Assembly: GCA_903970565.1 (NCBI GenBank)
Contig: CAJCJE010000147.1
Coordinates: forward strand, 1 to 6,011
Direction: 5' to 3'
DNA: 6,011 nt
Origin: Candidatus Melainabacteria bacterium
Lineage (GTDB): Bacteria > Actinomycetota > Actinomycetes > Mycobacteriales > Pseudonocardiaceae
The notes under the pieces are model-generated. The model did no database searches and had not been told where the DNA came from. It saw only the letters and a program-made list of their open reading frames with translations. Of this stretch, positions 5,840-6,011 are shown one piece after another. Within the stretch, counting starts at the first letter, position 1. The number at the start of each line of letters is the position of its first letter. A program made the position numbers and the translations under genes.

Positions 5840-6011
5840 TCAGCCGAGGTCGAGCAACTGCTCGTAGAAGCCGCCACAATCCCGGGACCGGTCGACGAGG
5901 TGGATTTCCAGAATCCAGTGGCACAGGCGCCCGGCCCGGTCGGGGCGGCGCATCGGCTCGTCGCTGCCGGTGGTGATGTAGAAGTCGATGTCATCGCCGT
6001 TGATGCGCTCG
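5840..6011 (-). CDS. C-terminal 56 residues of an unidentified protein (5' part outside window)
   Basis: On the minus strand an open frame enters from the right edge and ends with TGA at 5842-5840. The visible residues begin ERINGDDIDFYITTGSDEP and end in GGFYEQLLDLG. In the middle is a compact hydrophobic strand CHWILEIHLVDR flanked by charged residues. Codon third positions are strongly G/C and the peptide has the balanced composition of a folded globular domain, unlike the Arg/Pro/Ala-rich shadow frames here. I cannot place it in a family from this tail. It converges on the lipoprotein gene and is not in its transcript. A weak 6-bp hairpin (5809-5814 with 5828-5833) lies just downstream of its stop. 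Confidence 0.7.
   Translation of the reverse strand, partial: ERINGDDIDFYITTGSDEPMRRPDRAGRLCHWILEIHLVDRSRDCGGFYEQLLDLG

Noticed and set aside
5136..5924. Minus-strand open frame of 262 codons opposite the lipoprotein gene
   Set aside because: It runs through the strong terminator and the right-edge gene tail, is Arg/Gly/Val-rich, and competes with a plus-strand frame that has a clear lipoprotein signal.

Overview
The window looks like chromosomal DNA from a high-GC Gram-positive actinomycete. GC is very high, third codon positions in the real genes are almost all G or C, and GTG starts are used. Long antisense shadow frames run opposite the genes, and the main protein has an architecture typical of soil actinomycetes such as Pseudonocardiaceae or streptomycete relatives. 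No genus can be fixed from the sequence alone. I see no mobile element, CRISPR array, tRNA or rRNA.

Layout from left to right: (1) the last 23 codons of a plus-strand gene of unknown function (stop at 72-74), followed by a hairpin terminator at 94-133. (2) A convergent minus-strand operon occupying 267-4798. Its first gene is a very large cytoplasmic multidomain sensor of about 1408 residues: PAS, GAF, HisKA/HATPase histidine kinase, receiver, PAS, GAF-like, SpoIIE-type PP2C phosphatase, and a C-terminal RsbW-like HATPase. Its second gene is a 102-residue STAS-domain anti-sigma factor antagonist whose GTG start overlaps the sensor's stop codon in a GTGA arrangement. An AT-richer 22-nt inverted repeat at 236-257 follows the operon and probably helps end it. 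(3) A divergent intergenic region of about 0.3 kb (4799-5093). (4) A plus-strand gene for a small secreted lipoprotein of unknown function (about 5094-5717), closed by a strong 14-bp terminator stem (5735-5778). (5) The last 56 codons of a minus-strand gene (5840-6011) that continues beyond the right edge and that I do not recognise.

The core biology is a partner-switching module. In established SpoIIA/Rsb systems, an RsbW-like kinase phosphorylates a STAS antagonist and holds a sigma factor, while a PP2C phosphatase dephosphorylates the STAS protein so that it captures the kinase and frees the sigma factor. Here the phosphatase and the kinase-like domain are fused in one chain. They sit downstream of a complete histidine kinase and receiver, and the likely STAS substrate is made next to them by translational coupling. 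My inference is that signals sensed by the PAS/GAF domains pass through an internal His-to-Asp transfer to set the balance of phosphatase and kinase activity on the STAS protein. No sigma factor gene lies in the window, so the output is unknown.
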